From: an uncultured Christensenella sp.
Lineage (GTDB): Bacteria; Bacillota; Clostridia; Christensenellales; Borkfalkiaceae
Reading direction: 5' to 3'
Assembly: GCA_910579705.1 (NCBI GenBank)
Contig: CAJTUI010000001.1
Coordinates: 124,001 to 188,000, forward strand
Length of the DNA stretch: 64,000 bases
A program made the position numbers and the translations under genes. Positions 8,502-17,230 of this stretch are shown here, piece after piece. Numbering within the stretch: the first letter of the stretch is position 1; every line of letters begins with the position of its first letter. Under the pieces are notes generated by a model that made no database searches, was not told the DNA's origin, and saw only the letters and a program-made list of their open reading frames with translations.

Positions 8502-8530
8502 AAAAAAAGGATTTGGAAACCAAATCCTTT
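8502..8530 (-). terminator. Terminator after arsR
   Basis: Perfect stem AAAGGATTTGG/CCAAATCCTTT with a 3-nt loop and a run of seven T on the minus strand. The stem begins inside the arsR stop region. Confidence 0.9.
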
Positions 8531-8868
8531 CAGCAACCGAGAAACTCCACGCCTTTGAGCATAACGTCGTTCACGGTGTCGTTCACAAGGCTGTAAAATA
8601 TGATTTTACCGTGCCTGTCGCTTTTGACGATTCCGAGATTTTTCAAAAGCCTTAACTGGTGCGAAACCGTGGTCTGGTTGATTTCCAGCACGCGAGACAA
8701 ATCGGTCACGCACATTTCCGATATGGCAAGCGCGGACAACATTCTCACCCGCGTAGGGTCTGCGAAAATCGAAAAAAAGCAAACTATACTGTCAAGCACG
8801 TCGCCTTCGGGCACGTATTCCTTAACCAAATCTTTTGTACGTCTGTCCAACAACATTGTTTCCTGCAT
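8530..8868 (-). CDS. ArsR/SmtB-family metal-responsive repressor
   Basis: A 112-residue winged-helix protein. FADPTRVRMLSAL and the recognition helix TVSHQLRLLKNLGIV are the ArsR signature. The helix before it reads CVTDLSRVL, where metal sensors carry a CVC motif; only the first cysteine is kept. Other cysteines lie at VCFF and at the C-terminal LGC. The family represses metal transporters and lets go on metal binding. It lies 100 bp downstream of the copper ATPase on the same strand, so it may control that pump, but it has its own promoter with an inverted repeat. The start is supported by AGAGGTG. Confidence 0.9.
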   Translation of the reverse strand: MQETMLLDRRTKDLVKEYVPEGDVLDSIVCFFSIFADPTRVRMLSALAISEMCVTDLSRVLEINQTTVSHQLRLLKNLGIVKSDRHGKIIFYSLVNDTVNDVMLKGVEFLGC

Positions 8869-8896
8869 AAACGGGCACCTCTTATTTTATATAATA

Positions 8897-8944
8897 ATTT
8901 TACAGCCCCGTATGCTGATATGTCAATGCGTTATCCTGACGCAT
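8897..8944 (-). promoter_or_regulatory. arsR promoter with inverted-repeat operator
   Basis: TTGACA (8921-8926), 18 bp, TAAAAT (8897-8902) on the minus strand. A perfect inverted repeat ATGCGT-N7-ACGCAT (8926-8944) abuts the -35 box, as expected for autorepression by ArsR. Confidence 0.6.
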
Positions 8945-8968
8945 ATTGTCATAAATTCTGTAACTTTG

Positions 8969-11434
8969 TCACTTCGTTTCGATAGCCTTGACGGTATAGC
9001 CCGCATCCGAAACCACCTTTGTTATTTCGTCTGCGGAAACCTCTTCGCGGCTGCGTATTACCGCGACGTTTTTCTTTAACTTAACGTCCGCGGAAACCAC
9101 GCCCGACACCGCCGACAAAGCGTTTTCCACGCGCTTTGCGCAATGATCGCAACACATACCTTCGATATTAACGATTGTTTTCATAAATTTATCTTCCTTT
9201 ATCAATTTTTTATTTCTGTATCTTAAAAGCCTGAGCGCGTTGAGTACTACGAAAAGCGAACTCAAACTCATACACAGCGCCGCAATCATAGGATTGAACG
9301 CGAACCCGAGCGCCGAGAACGCGCCCGCCGCGACGGGTATCATAATAACGTTATAGAAGAACGCCCAAAACAGGTTTTCCTTGATGTTGCGCACGGTTGC
9401 GCGGCTTAAATCGAACGCCGTGTCGAGAGTGCGCAAATCCTCGCTGACAAGAACCACGCCCGCCGAATCGATTGCGACATCCGTTCCGCTGCCTATCGCG
9501 ATACCCACGTCCGCCTGTTTGAGCGCGGGCGAATCGTTTATTCCGTCGCCTACCATAGCGACGCGCCCGCCGACGTTCTGTACGTTTATTACTGCGTCCA
9601 GCTTATCCTGCGGCATTACGTCCGCAAGATACTCGTCTATGCCCACGCCGTCCGCTACGGCTTTTGCGGTTTTCTGTCCGTCGCCAGTGAGCATCGCCAC
9701 TTTTATATTGCGCTCTTTGAGAAGTTTTACGGCCTGCGCGCTGCCTTCCTTTACCGTATCCGCGACCGCGATAAGCGCAAGCACGCGCCGCGTATCGGCA
9801 AGATACAGCACCGTCTTCCCCTGCGCGGAAAGCCCTTCCGCCCTGTCGGAAATGCGTCCGTCCACGCTTATTCCGCTTATCAATTTCGCGTTGCCGAGAA
9901 AATAAGTTTCGCCGCGATACTCGGCCTTTGCGCCCTGACCGACGGTGTACGAAAATTTCTCTACATCCACGCCGCCGCCGACGTAATCGGTTATGCACTT
10001 TGCAAGCGGGTGGTTTGAATTGACTTCTATTCCGTAGGCGATTTTTAAAATTTCGTCCCTGTCGCAACCGAAGGTTTCAACGTCGGTAACCTTGGGTTTT
10101 CCTTCTGTAATTGTCGCCGTCTTGTCCAGCAAAACAGTGTTTATTTCGCACACCTTCTGCAAGCTTTCCGCGTCCTTATACAGCACGCCCAGCGACGCGC
10201 CCTTGCCCGTTGCCGTCATTATCGCGACGGGGGTTGCAAGACCCAGTGCGCACGGACAGGACACCACCAGAACGCTGATTGCGTAAGTTACGGAGTGCGA
10301 GGCGTTGAACCCGCCGTCTATGATTAGCCAGATAACAAAAGTAAGTAGCGAAATCGCGGTAACAACGGGCACGAAAATACCCGCTATTTTATCCGCTATT
10401 TTCTGTATCGGCGCTTTGCTTGCGCCCGCCTCCCGCACCATTGCGATTATTTTGGAAAGAGTGGTCTGCTCGCCTACGCGCTCCGCGCGGATTTTTATCA
10501 CGCCGCTTTTAACGAGCGCCGCAGACGTTACAACGTCGCCATCCGAAACCTCGACGGGTAGGCTTTCGCCCGTGACGGCGCACTTATCAACGAAAGAACT
10601 GCCATATATGACCGTTCCGTCGACGGGGATATATTCGCCCTGTTTTACGACGAGCACGTCGCCGATTTTGACCTGTTTTACGGAAATTGTCTTCTGCTTT
10701 CCGTCCTCTTCAACGGTGACGGTGTCGGGCGCGAGCTTTAACAGCTTTTCTATTTCGCTGCCCGTCTTTTTCTTGGATTTGTCTTCCAGCCATTTACCGA
10801 CCGTGACGAGCGCAAGTATGGTCGCCGCGGATTCGAAATGCAACTGCATATGCAGTTCCACCCACTCCGCGTTACCCTGAGCCTTGCCGACAAATACGAG
10901 CACGGTCAGCACGAGCGAATACACAAACGACACGCCGGAACCCAGCGCGACGAGCGTATCCATATTGGGCACGCGCTTGAACGCCGCAACCGTTCCGTTT
11001 TTGAAAAACGCGTAATTGACGGCTATCACGGCCGCCGCCAGTATTAGCTGGTATAGCGAGAACCACTGCTGGTTTCCGTTATGCGGATTTAAAAAGGGCG
11101 GTATCGGCGCGTTTATCATATGCCCCATAGAAACATACAAAAGCGGCACGAGCAGACAAATTGAAATTATAAACCTTACAAACAGCCGTCCGTCGCCGTC
11201 CTTTTTATTGCGCGACGCCGCCTCGCCCTCCGCGGCAATTCCGTAACCGAGCGATTTCACGGCGGAAATTATCCGCTCCTCGGAAATAACGTTCTCGTCG
11301 AATTCGGCCTTCATACTTTTGGCCATAAGGCTCACTTCGCAAGCCGAAACGCCTTCGAGCTTGCAAACCGCCTTCTCTATCCCCGACGAGCACGCCGAGC
11401 AGGTCATACCCGTAATATCATATCTTTTATTCAA
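8969..11434 (-). CDS. copA: Copper-type P1B ATPase with heavy-metal-associated domains at both ends
   Basis: An 821-residue heavy-metal ATPase. Residues 1-70 form an HMA domain with GMTCSAC. Membrane helices follow, with the TGES actuator loop, the intramembrane CPC motif (VSCPCALGLATP), the HP motif (SNHPLAK), the LTGDGQK block and GDGINDSPAL. These place it in the Cu+/Ag+ exporters. The phosphorylation motif reads DKTAT (about residue 430), not DKTGT. After the last helices a complete second HMA domain begins MKTIVNIEGMCCDHC, resembling a fused CopZ chaperone. The start is TTG, supported by GGAGA five bases upstream. Export of copper from the cytosol is inferred. Confidence 0.93.
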   Translation of the reverse strand: MNKRYDITGMTCSACSSGIEKAVCKLEGVSACEVSLMAKSMKAEFDENVISEERIISAVKSLGYGIAAEGEAASRNKKDGDGRLFVRFIISICLLVPLLYVSMGHMINAPIPPFLNPHNGNQQWFSLYQLILAAAVIAVNYAFFKNGTVAAFKRVPNMDTLVALGSGVSFVYSLVLTVLVFVGKAQGNAEWVELHMQLHFESAATILALVTVGKWLEDKSKKKTGSEIEKLLKLAPDTVTVEEDGKQKTISVKQVKIGDVLVVKQGEYIPVDGTVIYGSSFVDKCAVTGESLPVEVSDGDVVTSAALVKSGVIKIRAERVGEQTTLSKIIAMVREAGASKAPIQKIADKIAGIFVPVVTAISLLTFVIWLIIDGGFNASHSVTYAISVLVVSCPCALGLATPVAIMTATGKGASLGVLYKDAESLQKVCEINTVLLDKTATITEGKPKVTDVETFGCDRDEILKIAYGIEVNSNHPLAKCITDYVGGGVDVEKFSYTVGQGAKAEYRGETYFLGNAKLISGISVDGRISDRAEGLSAQGKTVLYLADTRRVLALIAVADTVKEGSAQAVKLLKERNIKVAMLTGDGQKTAKAVADGVGIDEYLADVMPQDKLDAVINVQNVGGRVAMVGDGINDSPALKQADVGIAIGSGTDVAIDSAGVVLVSEDLRTLDTAFDLSRATVRNIKENLFWAFFYNVIMIPVAAGAFSALGFAFNPMIAALCMSLSSLFVVLNALRLLRYRNKKLIKEDKFMKTIVNIEGMCCDHCAKRVENALSAVSGVVSADVKLKKNVAVIRSREEVSADEITKVVSDAGYTVKAIETK

Positions 11435-11670
11435 ATATGTTCTCCAAAATAATTTTTGACGATTTAAAGAAATTTAACCGTTTCTATAAGCGGCCTGAGC
11501 GCGCCCCGCCGCGTGTTTTCTGTCCGGCGCGACCTTTGCCGCGTTCAATATGTATCCGGCTTTTCACGCTCCGCCTTTCTGTCTGTAAACGAGCGCACGG
11601 AATAGCGCGATTGCACAAGATTGGAAAAGTCAATAATCAATATTCTTCAACTCTGATTTCAGTCAATAAA
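11435..11670 (-). other. Long untranslated leader of copA
   Basis: About 230 bases between the copA promoter and its start codon. I see no convincing gene. A frame from TTG near 11620 could encode about 44 basic residues but lacks a ribosome site, and no riboswitch class is recognisable. Confidence 0.4.
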
Positions 11671-11713
11671 ATTATAAAGCTTAATTCCTACTTTGTCAAT
11701 AGGAATTAAGCTT
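11671..11713 (-). promoter_or_regulatory. copA promoter embedded in a 14-bp inverted repeat
   Basis: TTGACA (11694-11699), 17 bp, TATAAT (11671-11676). Perfect arms AAGCTTAATTCCTA (11677-11690) and TAGGAATTAAGCTT (11700-11713) flank the -35 box; the inner arm fills most of the spacer. It could be an operator, and as RNA it could also weakly terminate the ansA transcript. Confidence 0.75.
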
Positions 11714-11725
11714 TTTTCATTTAAT

Positions 11726-12745
11726 TCATCGATATACTTTCTCGAAGAAATTGTTTTTGTTTAGCTCCTCTTCTATGCTCTTGCCCGAGCCGAGCGCAAG
11801 AAGGACTTTGACCGTGGCCATTTCAAAGCTTATGTCGTAAGCCGCCGTGCACATATCGGCAAGCCCGAGCGCGCTTTCGTAGACGCGGGCCTTGCTGTCT
11901 ATCGTTGCGATTACGACCTCTATGCCGAGGCTCTTGCAATATGCAAGGAAGTTTTTGAAGTTCGCCTCCTTTCCCTCCGTGCAGACCGTGCCGCTGTGAT
12001 AGAGCTGAACCATAACCGCCTTGGGCTTGGTTTCTGTAAACCTGTAATAGTCGAAGTTGAGCAGCGAATGGGCCTGAATGGTAACCATATCCGTGCACAG
12101 CCTGTCTGCACCGCACGGTTTTCTGGGACGGCGCAACTGCGACGGCGTTGGATTGTGCTCGTTCTCGTTATAGACGAACCGCCAGCCCCTGATTTCGCCG
12201 TAGGGAACGTTTAAAATGCTTTCATACTCGCCGCGTATCTGGGTTGCGGAAATAAGCCTGCTTGCAAGGTGGATTTTGCAGTTCTCCGCGTGGTTTTCGA
12301 AACTGACAAACACCCCGCCGTAATCCACGCTTTGTATAAACGTTACCGCGCCAGCAAAGTTTTCAACGCCCCTGCTCCTCTCGTCGTCGAGCGGATAGAG
12401 CGCGGAAACAAACACGAGCGGTATCTCTATGTCGCAGAAAAGCTGACTGAAAAGGTTGGCGGTAAAGCACAGAGTATCCGTACCGTGCGTCATAATAATA
12501 CCGTCGTAAGCGGACTTATCCACGCCGCGCACGCATTCGGCCATTTTTTCGAGGTCGGCGGGCTGGACGTTCTCGCTCAGGATATTTATGGGGCGCAGTT
12601 CGTCGAACTCTGTCTGTTTGCCGAACCGCTCGCGGTATTTTTCGATGAGCAGGCTCGCGGTTTCCGCTTTGAGGTCGACCACTCCGCCGTTACTGTACGA
12701 ACCTATCGTTCCGCCCGTAAAAATTACGCAAATTCTGTTTTTCAT
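11726..12745 (-). CDS. ansA: L-asparaginase (type I)
   Basis: A 339-residue enzyme hydrolysing asparagine to aspartate and ammonia. The N-terminal FTGGTIGS holds the first catalytic threonine and the MTHGTDTL block the second. No signal peptide is present, so it should act in the cytosol. It starts 16 bp after asnS ends on the same strand, giving an asnS-ansA operon in which both enzymes use asparagine. A palindromic sequence with the copA promoter lies directly downstream. Confidence 0.93.
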   Translation of the reverse strand: MKNRICVIFTGGTIGSYSNGGVVDLKAETASLLIEKYRERFGKQTEFDELRPINILSENVQPADLEKMAECVRGVDKSAYDGIIMTHGTDTLCFTANLFSQLFCDIEIPLVFVSALYPLDDERSRGVENFAGAVTFIQSVDYGGVFVSFENHAENCKIHLASRLISATQIRGEYESILNVPYGEIRGWRFVYNENEHNPTPSQLRRPRKPCGADRLCTDMVTIQAHSLLNFDYYRFTETKPKAVMVQLYHSGTVCTEGKEANFKNFLAYCKSLGIEVVIATIDSKARVYESALGLADMCTAAYDISFEMATVKVLLALGSGKSIEEELNKNNFFEKVYR

Positions 12746-12761
12746 ATGCGCGCCCGATTAA

Positions 12762-14138
12762 TTATAAACCGCCCACCGTTCTGGGATAGAGAAGGGTGTC
12801 CCTTATATTCTGTACGCCTGTGATATACATAAGCATACGCTCGAACCCGAGCCCGAAACCGCTGTGCGGCACACTGCCGTATCTGCGCGAATCGAGATAC
12901 TCCTTGTATCCGTCAAGAGGCATTTTGCGCTTGTTCATAGCGTCGGTGAGCTTTTCAAGGTCGGCCTCCCTCTCGCTGCAACCTATGATTTCGCCTATGC
13001 CGGGCACAAGCAAATCGGTTGCGGCGACGGTCTTGCCGTCGGCGTTCAACTTCATATAAAACGCCTTGATATCTGCGGGATAGTCGGTGACAAACACGGG
13101 TTTTTTGAAGTATTCTTCGGTTAAATATCTCTCGTGCTCGGTCTGTAAATCGCAACCCCATTCCACGGGATACTTGAACTCCTTGCCCGATTTTTTAAGG
13201 ACTTCCACCGCCTCGGTATACGTAATTTTCCCGAAACCGCTGGCAACTACGCCGTTAAGCTTTTCGAGAAGACCCTTTTCGACCCGCTCGTTGAAATAAG
13301 CAAGCTCTTCGGGGCAGGCGGCTATTACGTCTTTGATGATGAACTTGATAAAGTCCTCGGCGATTTCGATAATGTCCTGCAAATCGCAGAAACATACTTC
13401 GGGCTCAATCTGCCAGAACTCCGCCGCGTGGCGGGTGGTGTTGCTGTGCTCGGCGCGGAACGTGGGGCCGAACGTGTAAATCTTGCCCAGTCCCATTGCG
13501 GCGGCCTCGCCTTCGAGCTGGCCCGATACGGTAAGCCCCGCCTTCGCGCCGAAAAAGTCGGCGGAAAAATATTCCTGCTCAGTCTTGGCGTTTGCGTTCC
13601 AGGGCTGAGTGGTGACGCGAAACATCTCGCCCGCGCCCTCGCAGTCGCTGCCCGTGATTATGGGCGTGTGAACGTATTTATAGCCGTTGGAGTTGAAGTA
13701 TTTGTGTATCGCGAAAGAGAGCGCGTTCCTTACCGCAAACACCGCCTCGAAAAACTTCGTGCGCGGCCTTAAATGTGGTATCGTACGCAGAAATTCGAGA
13801 GTGTGGTGCTTTTTTTGGAGAGGATAGTCCTGCGGGCAGGCGCCGAGCACGGTTATGCGGGCTACGGAAAGTTCGTAACCGTTTCTCTCGGAAGGAATGA
13901 ACGCGCCGGTAACCTTTAACGCGCAACCGACCGCGAGCGCGGGCTTGACCTCGCTTTCGTCGGTCTTATCCTTTTCGATTATAAGCTGTAAATTTTTAAA
14001 CGCCGTTCCGTCGTTAAGCTCGATAAACGCGATACTCTTCGAGTCGCGCCAGGTCCTTACCCAGCCGCAGACCGTAACTTCCGCGTTAAGGTAATTATCG
14101 GGCGCGGTAAACAGCGCTTTTATGTCGATATGTTTCAT
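12762..14138 (-). CDS. asnS: Asparaginyl-tRNA synthetase
   Basis: A 458-residue class II aminoacyl-tRNA synthetase that charges tRNA-Asn. An N-terminal OB fold (VTVCGWVRTWRDSKSIAFIEL) binds the anticodon. The catalytic domain includes motif 2 (FRAEHSNTTRHAAEFWQIEP) and motif 3 (GFGLGFERMLMYI). HAAEFWQIEP and the full length near 460 residues fit AsnS rather than AspS. The start is preceded by AGGAGG. Co-transcribed with ansA. Confidence 0.95.
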   Translation of the reverse strand: MKHIDIKALFTAPDNYLNAEVTVCGWVRTWRDSKSIAFIELNDGTAFKNLQLIIEKDKTDESEVKPALAVGCALKVTGAFIPSERNGYELSVARITVLGACPQDYPLQKKHHTLEFLRTIPHLRPRTKFFEAVFAVRNALSFAIHKYFNSNGYKYVHTPIITGSDCEGAGEMFRVTTQPWNANAKTEQEYFSADFFGAKAGLTVSGQLEGEAAAMGLGKIYTFGPTFRAEHSNTTRHAAEFWQIEPEVCFCDLQDIIEIAEDFIKFIIKDVIAACPEELAYFNERVEKGLLEKLNGVVASGFGKITYTEAVEVLKKSGKEFKYPVEWGCDLQTEHERYLTEEYFKKPVFVTDYPADIKAFYMKLNADGKTVAATDLLVPGIGEIIGCSEREADLEKLTDAMNKRKMPLDGYKEYLDSRRYGSVPHSGFGLGFERMLMYITGVQNIRDTLLYPRTVGGL

Positions 14139-14165
14139 TATTGCCTCCTGAAATTCAGAGAATAT

Positions 14166-14199
14166 TAAAAACAGCGGACCGCCGTAAGGCAGTCCGCCG
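14166..14199 (-). terminator. Terminator after rpmF
   Basis: Eleven-base stem (14173-14183 with 14188-14198, one G-U pair), 4-nt loop, then TTTTTAATATT on the minus strand. Confidence 0.85.
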
Positions 14200-14205
14200 A
14201 GTTAA

Positions 14206-14394
14206 TCAGTCTTTTTTCGTGTCCTGCGATACTACCTCAACCTTGTCGTAGAAGCCGCAATTCGCGCATACTCTGTGAGCCTGCATTTTCGAATGGCAAT
14301 GAGGGCACTCCACAAGCGTGGGAGCCGTTGCCTTGTAATTCGCAAATCTGCTGTTTGTTCTTCTCTTTGACTGTTTTCCCTTAGGTACTGCCAT
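14206..14394 (-). CDS. rpmF: Large ribosomal subunit protein bL32
   Basis: A 62-residue ribosomal protein. The start MAVPKGKQSKRRTNSRFANY is the standard bL32 opening, and CPHC...CANCGFY gives the four-cysteine zinc form. It follows the YceD-like gene by 16 bp, an arrangement common across bacteria, so expression should track ribosome synthesis. Confidence 0.97.
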   Translation of the reverse strand: MAVPKGKQSKRRTNSRFANYKATAPTLVECPHCHSKMQAHRVCANCGFYDKVEVVSQDTKKD

Positions 14395-14410
14395 CTTTCT
14401 ACACCTCTTT

Positions 14411-14818
14411 TTACTTATTGTTTACGTCAATACCCGTACAGTCCTCTCTGCACAACAATACGTTAGGCTGACTGAATAGTATTGCATCGTCAACGGCGGT
14501 TTTCAGGTTAATCGAAATCCCGTCGTATGAATAGTTGTCGGGGTCGTCCTCCGGAACGAAAAGAATTTCAAAGTTCTGCCCGATTTCCGCCGCAGTTTCT
14601 TTAAGGCAGTACGAGCACTGTCCGACAACACGGTATTTTATTCCGAAGTCGACGCCCACAGCGTCGTCATCGTAAATTTCGTATTTGCCTTTTACGTGTA
14701 CGCTCCCTTCTATCTTGCATAAGGGTATGAGGCACATATCGGAAGAAGGCTCGTAATCGAACTCGAAGCCGCCCGTATACTTCCCCAGCGCGTTTAACTT
14801 TTTAACTTCTATTTTCAT
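14411..14818 (-). CDS. yceD: YceD/DUF177-family protein
   Basis: A 135-residue protein of the DUF177 family, linked in other bacteria to 23S rRNA accumulation. It shows the paired cysteine motif CSYCLKE in the middle and CREDCTGI near the end, which together could hold zinc. It precedes rpmF, the usual neighbour, and is driven by a consensus promoter. The biochemical activity is not established from sequence. Confidence 0.88.
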   Translation of the reverse strand: MKIEVKKLNALGKYTGGFEFDYEPSSDMCLIPLCKIEGSVHVKGKYEIYDDDAVGVDFGIKYRVVGQCSYCLKETAAEIGQNFEILFVPEDDPDNYSYDGISINLKTAVDDAILFSQPNVLLCREDCTGIDVNNK

Positions 14819-14837
14819 AACGAAAGTTGACTGTAAA

Positions 14838-14866
14838 ATTATATAATAGGTTTAAATCTTTGTCAA
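14838..14866 (-). promoter_or_regulatory. Promoter of yceD-rpmF
   Basis: TTGACA (14861-14866), 17 bp, TATAAT (14838-14843) on the minus strand. Confidence 0.8.
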
Positions 14867-14894
14867 CTTATTTTATGCGGCGCGAAAAGAAATT

Positions 14895-16091
14895 TTATAA
14901 AAGTTCGGCCGTTTCTCTCGCAATGACAAGTTCTTCGTTTGTGGGAATGACAAGCACTTTGACTTTGGAGTCCTTTGCGGAAATTTCACGTATAGAACCG
15001 TCGTTTTTGACAGCGTTTGCCTTATCGTCGAACTTCACGCCGAGGAATTCAAGCCCCTTGCAGACGTCCTCGCGCACGCACGGCGTGTTTTCGCCTATAC
15101 CCGCCGTGAATACGATACAGTCGAGCCCGCCCATAACCGCGGCGTACGCACCTACGAACTTTTTGGTCTGATACGAAAACATATCCAGAGCCAGCGCGCA
15201 CCTCTCGTTGCCCGCGGCCACGCCCGCCTCCAAATCCCTGAAATCGCTGGAAACGCCGGAAATGCCCGCAACGCCGCATTTCTTATTGAGATAGGTTACC
15301 GCGTCCGAATGGGAAAGCCCCTTCTTCCTTGCGAGGAATTCCACGGCCGACGCGTCTATATCGCCCGAACGCGTGCCCATAAGCACGCCCGCAAGCGGCG
15401 TGAAACCCATAGACGTATCCACGCACTTGCCGCCGTCCACGGCCGTTATAGACGAACCGTTGCCGAGATGGCAGGTAACTATTTTAAGCTGCTCGGGTTT
15501 CTTGCCCAGATACCTTGCCGCCTCCGCCGAAACAAATTTATGGCTTGTGCCGTGCGCGCCGTACTTTCTTACGCCGTACGTTTTATAGTCGTTGTAGTCG
15601 ATACCGTAAAGGTATGCCTTTTCTGGCATAGTCGCGTGGAACGACGTGTCAAACACGAGCGCCATAGGCGTTGACGGCATAACTTCCATACACGCCCTTA
15701 CGCCCGTAGCCGCGGCGGGGTTGTGAAGGGGCGCAAGCTCGAACGTCTTTTCTTCGAGAGTTTTCAAAACCTCGGGCGTGACAAGCGTAGCCTTTTTGAA
15801 ATATTCGCCGCTGGCGACAACCCTGTGTCCTACCGCGCCGATTTCGTCCATAGACTTTATTACGCCCACTCCCTCGTCGCGCAAAGCGTTAAGCACAAGC
15901 TCTATCGCGACCTTGTGGTTGGGCATATCCTTTTCGTAGACCTTTTCGTTTCCGTTGCCCTTTGCCTTCAATACCGAACCGCTTATGCCTATTCTCTCGC
16001 AACCGCCTTTCGCAAGAACCTTCTCGGTCTGCATATCGATAAGCTGATATTTGAGCGAGGAACTGCCCGCGTTTACAACCAAAATTTTCAT
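14895..16091 (-). CDS. ackA: Acetate kinase
   Basis: A 398-residue ASKHA-fold kinase converting acetyl phosphate and ADP to acetate and ATP. Visible signatures: MKILVVNAGSSSLKYQL at the start, VFDTSFHATMP, CHLGNGSSITAV and FTAGIGEN. It follows pta by 24 bp, completing the acetyl-CoA to acetate route. The start is preceded by GGGAGA. The length is normal for the family. Confidence 0.97.
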   Translation of the reverse strand: MKILVVNAGSSSLKYQLIDMQTEKVLAKGGCERIGISGSVLKAKGNGNEKVYEKDMPNHKVAIELVLNALRDEGVGVIKSMDEIGAVGHRVVASGEYFKKATLVTPEVLKTLEEKTFELAPLHNPAAATGVRACMEVMPSTPMALVFDTSFHATMPEKAYLYGIDYNDYKTYGVRKYGAHGTSHKFVSAEAARYLGKKPEQLKIVTCHLGNGSSITAVDGGKCVDTSMGFTPLAGVLMGTRSGDIDASAVEFLARKKGLSHSDAVTYLNKKCGVAGISGVSSDFRDLEAGVAAGNERCALALDMFSYQTKKFVGAYAAVMGGLDCIVFTAGIGENTPCVREDVCKGLEFLGVKFDDKANAVKNDGSIREISAKDSKVKVLVIPTNEELVIARETAELL

Positions 16092-16115
16092 CTTTACGTT
16101 CTCCCTCGATTATAA

Positions 16116-17117
16116 TTATTCCGCCTGCAACGCCGTAACCGCAACCGTTGCGACTATATCATCCACACTGCAACCGCGCGACAGGTCGTTAAGCGGTTTC
16201 GCAAAGCCCTGACATACGGGGCCGATTGCCATATACCCGCCGAAACGCTGTGCTATCTTGTAACCGATGTTTCCCGCGTTGATGTTGGGGAACACAAACA
16301 CGTTCGCGTGGCCCGCAACCTTGGAGCCGGGCGCTTTGAGCTGGCCCACTTCGGGCGCGACAGCCGCGTCGAACTGGAATTCGCCGTCGAGCGCGAGGTC
16401 GGGCGCCATAGCCTTTGCAAGCTGGGTGGCTTTCTGGACTCTGGGAACGGTCTGCGTGAACTTGTCGTCGTTGCCGCTGCCTTTCGTCGAGAACGAGAGC
16501 ATTGCGACCCTCGGTTCTATTCCCGCGATAGCCTTCGCCGTCTTTGCCGAAGAAACCGCAATGTCCGCAAGCTGCTCTTCGGTCGGCTCTATATTGATGG
16601 CGCAGTCAGCGAAGACCGCAACGCCGTCGGGATTGTATTCGTGTTTCTCGGGCGCAATCATTATAAAACAGCTGGAAACCGTCTTAATCCCCGGCGCGGT
16701 TTTAACTACCTGCAAACCGGGGCGGAGCGTGTTTGCCGTGGAATGGCACGCGCCGGAAACATAGCCGTCTACATCGCCGGCTTTGAGCATAAGCGCGCCG
16801 AACATAGTCCTGTCCTTCGCCTGCTGTCTTGCCTGCTCCTCGGTCATTCCCTTGGCCTTTCTCGCCTCGTAAAGAATATTTGCGTACGCCGCCGTCTTAT
16901 CGGAAGTAAGCGGGTCGATAAGAGTTATGCCCGTAAGGTCGGTATCGGGCGAAACTTTCTTGCACTCCGCCTCGTTGCCGATAAGAACTATCTTTGCAAT
17001 TCCTTCCTTTGTTATCTGCGCCGCCGCCTCTATTACGCGCTTGTCCTCGCCCTCGCAGAGAACTATCGTCTTTTTAAGCGCGGCGGCCTTTGTTTTGATT
17101 TCGTCAAGTAACGACAT
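16116..17117 (-). CDS. pta: Phosphate acetyltransferase
   Basis: A 333-residue short-form Pta converting acetyl-CoA and phosphate to acetyl phosphate. Signatures include VLCEGEDKRVIEAA, GDVDGYVSGACHSTA and GSKVAGHANVFVFPNINAGN. It lacks the N-terminal regulatory domains of enteric Pta, as is normal in Firmicutes. AAGGAG lies upstream. First gene of pta-ackA, divergent from tmcAL. Confidence 0.96.
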   Translation of the reverse strand: MSLLDEIKTKAAALKKTIVLCEGEDKRVIEAAAQITKEGIAKIVLIGNEAECKKVSPDTDLTGITLIDPLTSDKTAAYANILYEARKAKGMTEEQARQQAKDRTMFGALMLKAGDVDGYVSGACHSTANTLRPGLQVVKTAPGIKTVSSCFIMIAPEKHEYNPDGVAVFADCAINIEPTEEQLADIAVSSAKTAKAIAGIEPRVAMLSFSTKGSGNDDKFTQTVPRVQKATQLAKAMAPDLALDGEFQFDAAVAPEVGQLKAPGSKVAGHANVFVFPNINAGNIGYKIAQRFGGYMAIGPVCQGFAKPLNDLSRGCSVDDIVATVAVTALQAE

Positions 17118-17193
17118 ATCATTTCTCCTTAAAACACTTTATTTATCCGTAAGTTTGTTATATAATGGTTTTACGGACGATTTTTACCACAAT

Positions 17194-17222
17194 ATTATAT
17201 ATCAAAATTTTTAAATTGTAAA
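17194..17222 (-). promoter_or_regulatory. Promoter of pta-ackA
   Basis: TTTACA (17217-17222), 17 bp, TATAAT (17194-17199), minus strand, in the divergent gap with tmcAL. Confidence 0.65.
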
Positions 17223-17230
17223 GATTATAA

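Noticed and set aside
11437..11709. 90-aa frame on the plus strand between copA and ansA
   Set aside because: It covers the copA leader and promoter on the opposite strand and has no ribosome site.
11677..11713. Inverted repeat as a plus-strand terminator
   Set aside because: It has a T run on the plus strand, but no plus-strand gene precedes it; its exact fit around the copA -35 box makes an operator more likely.
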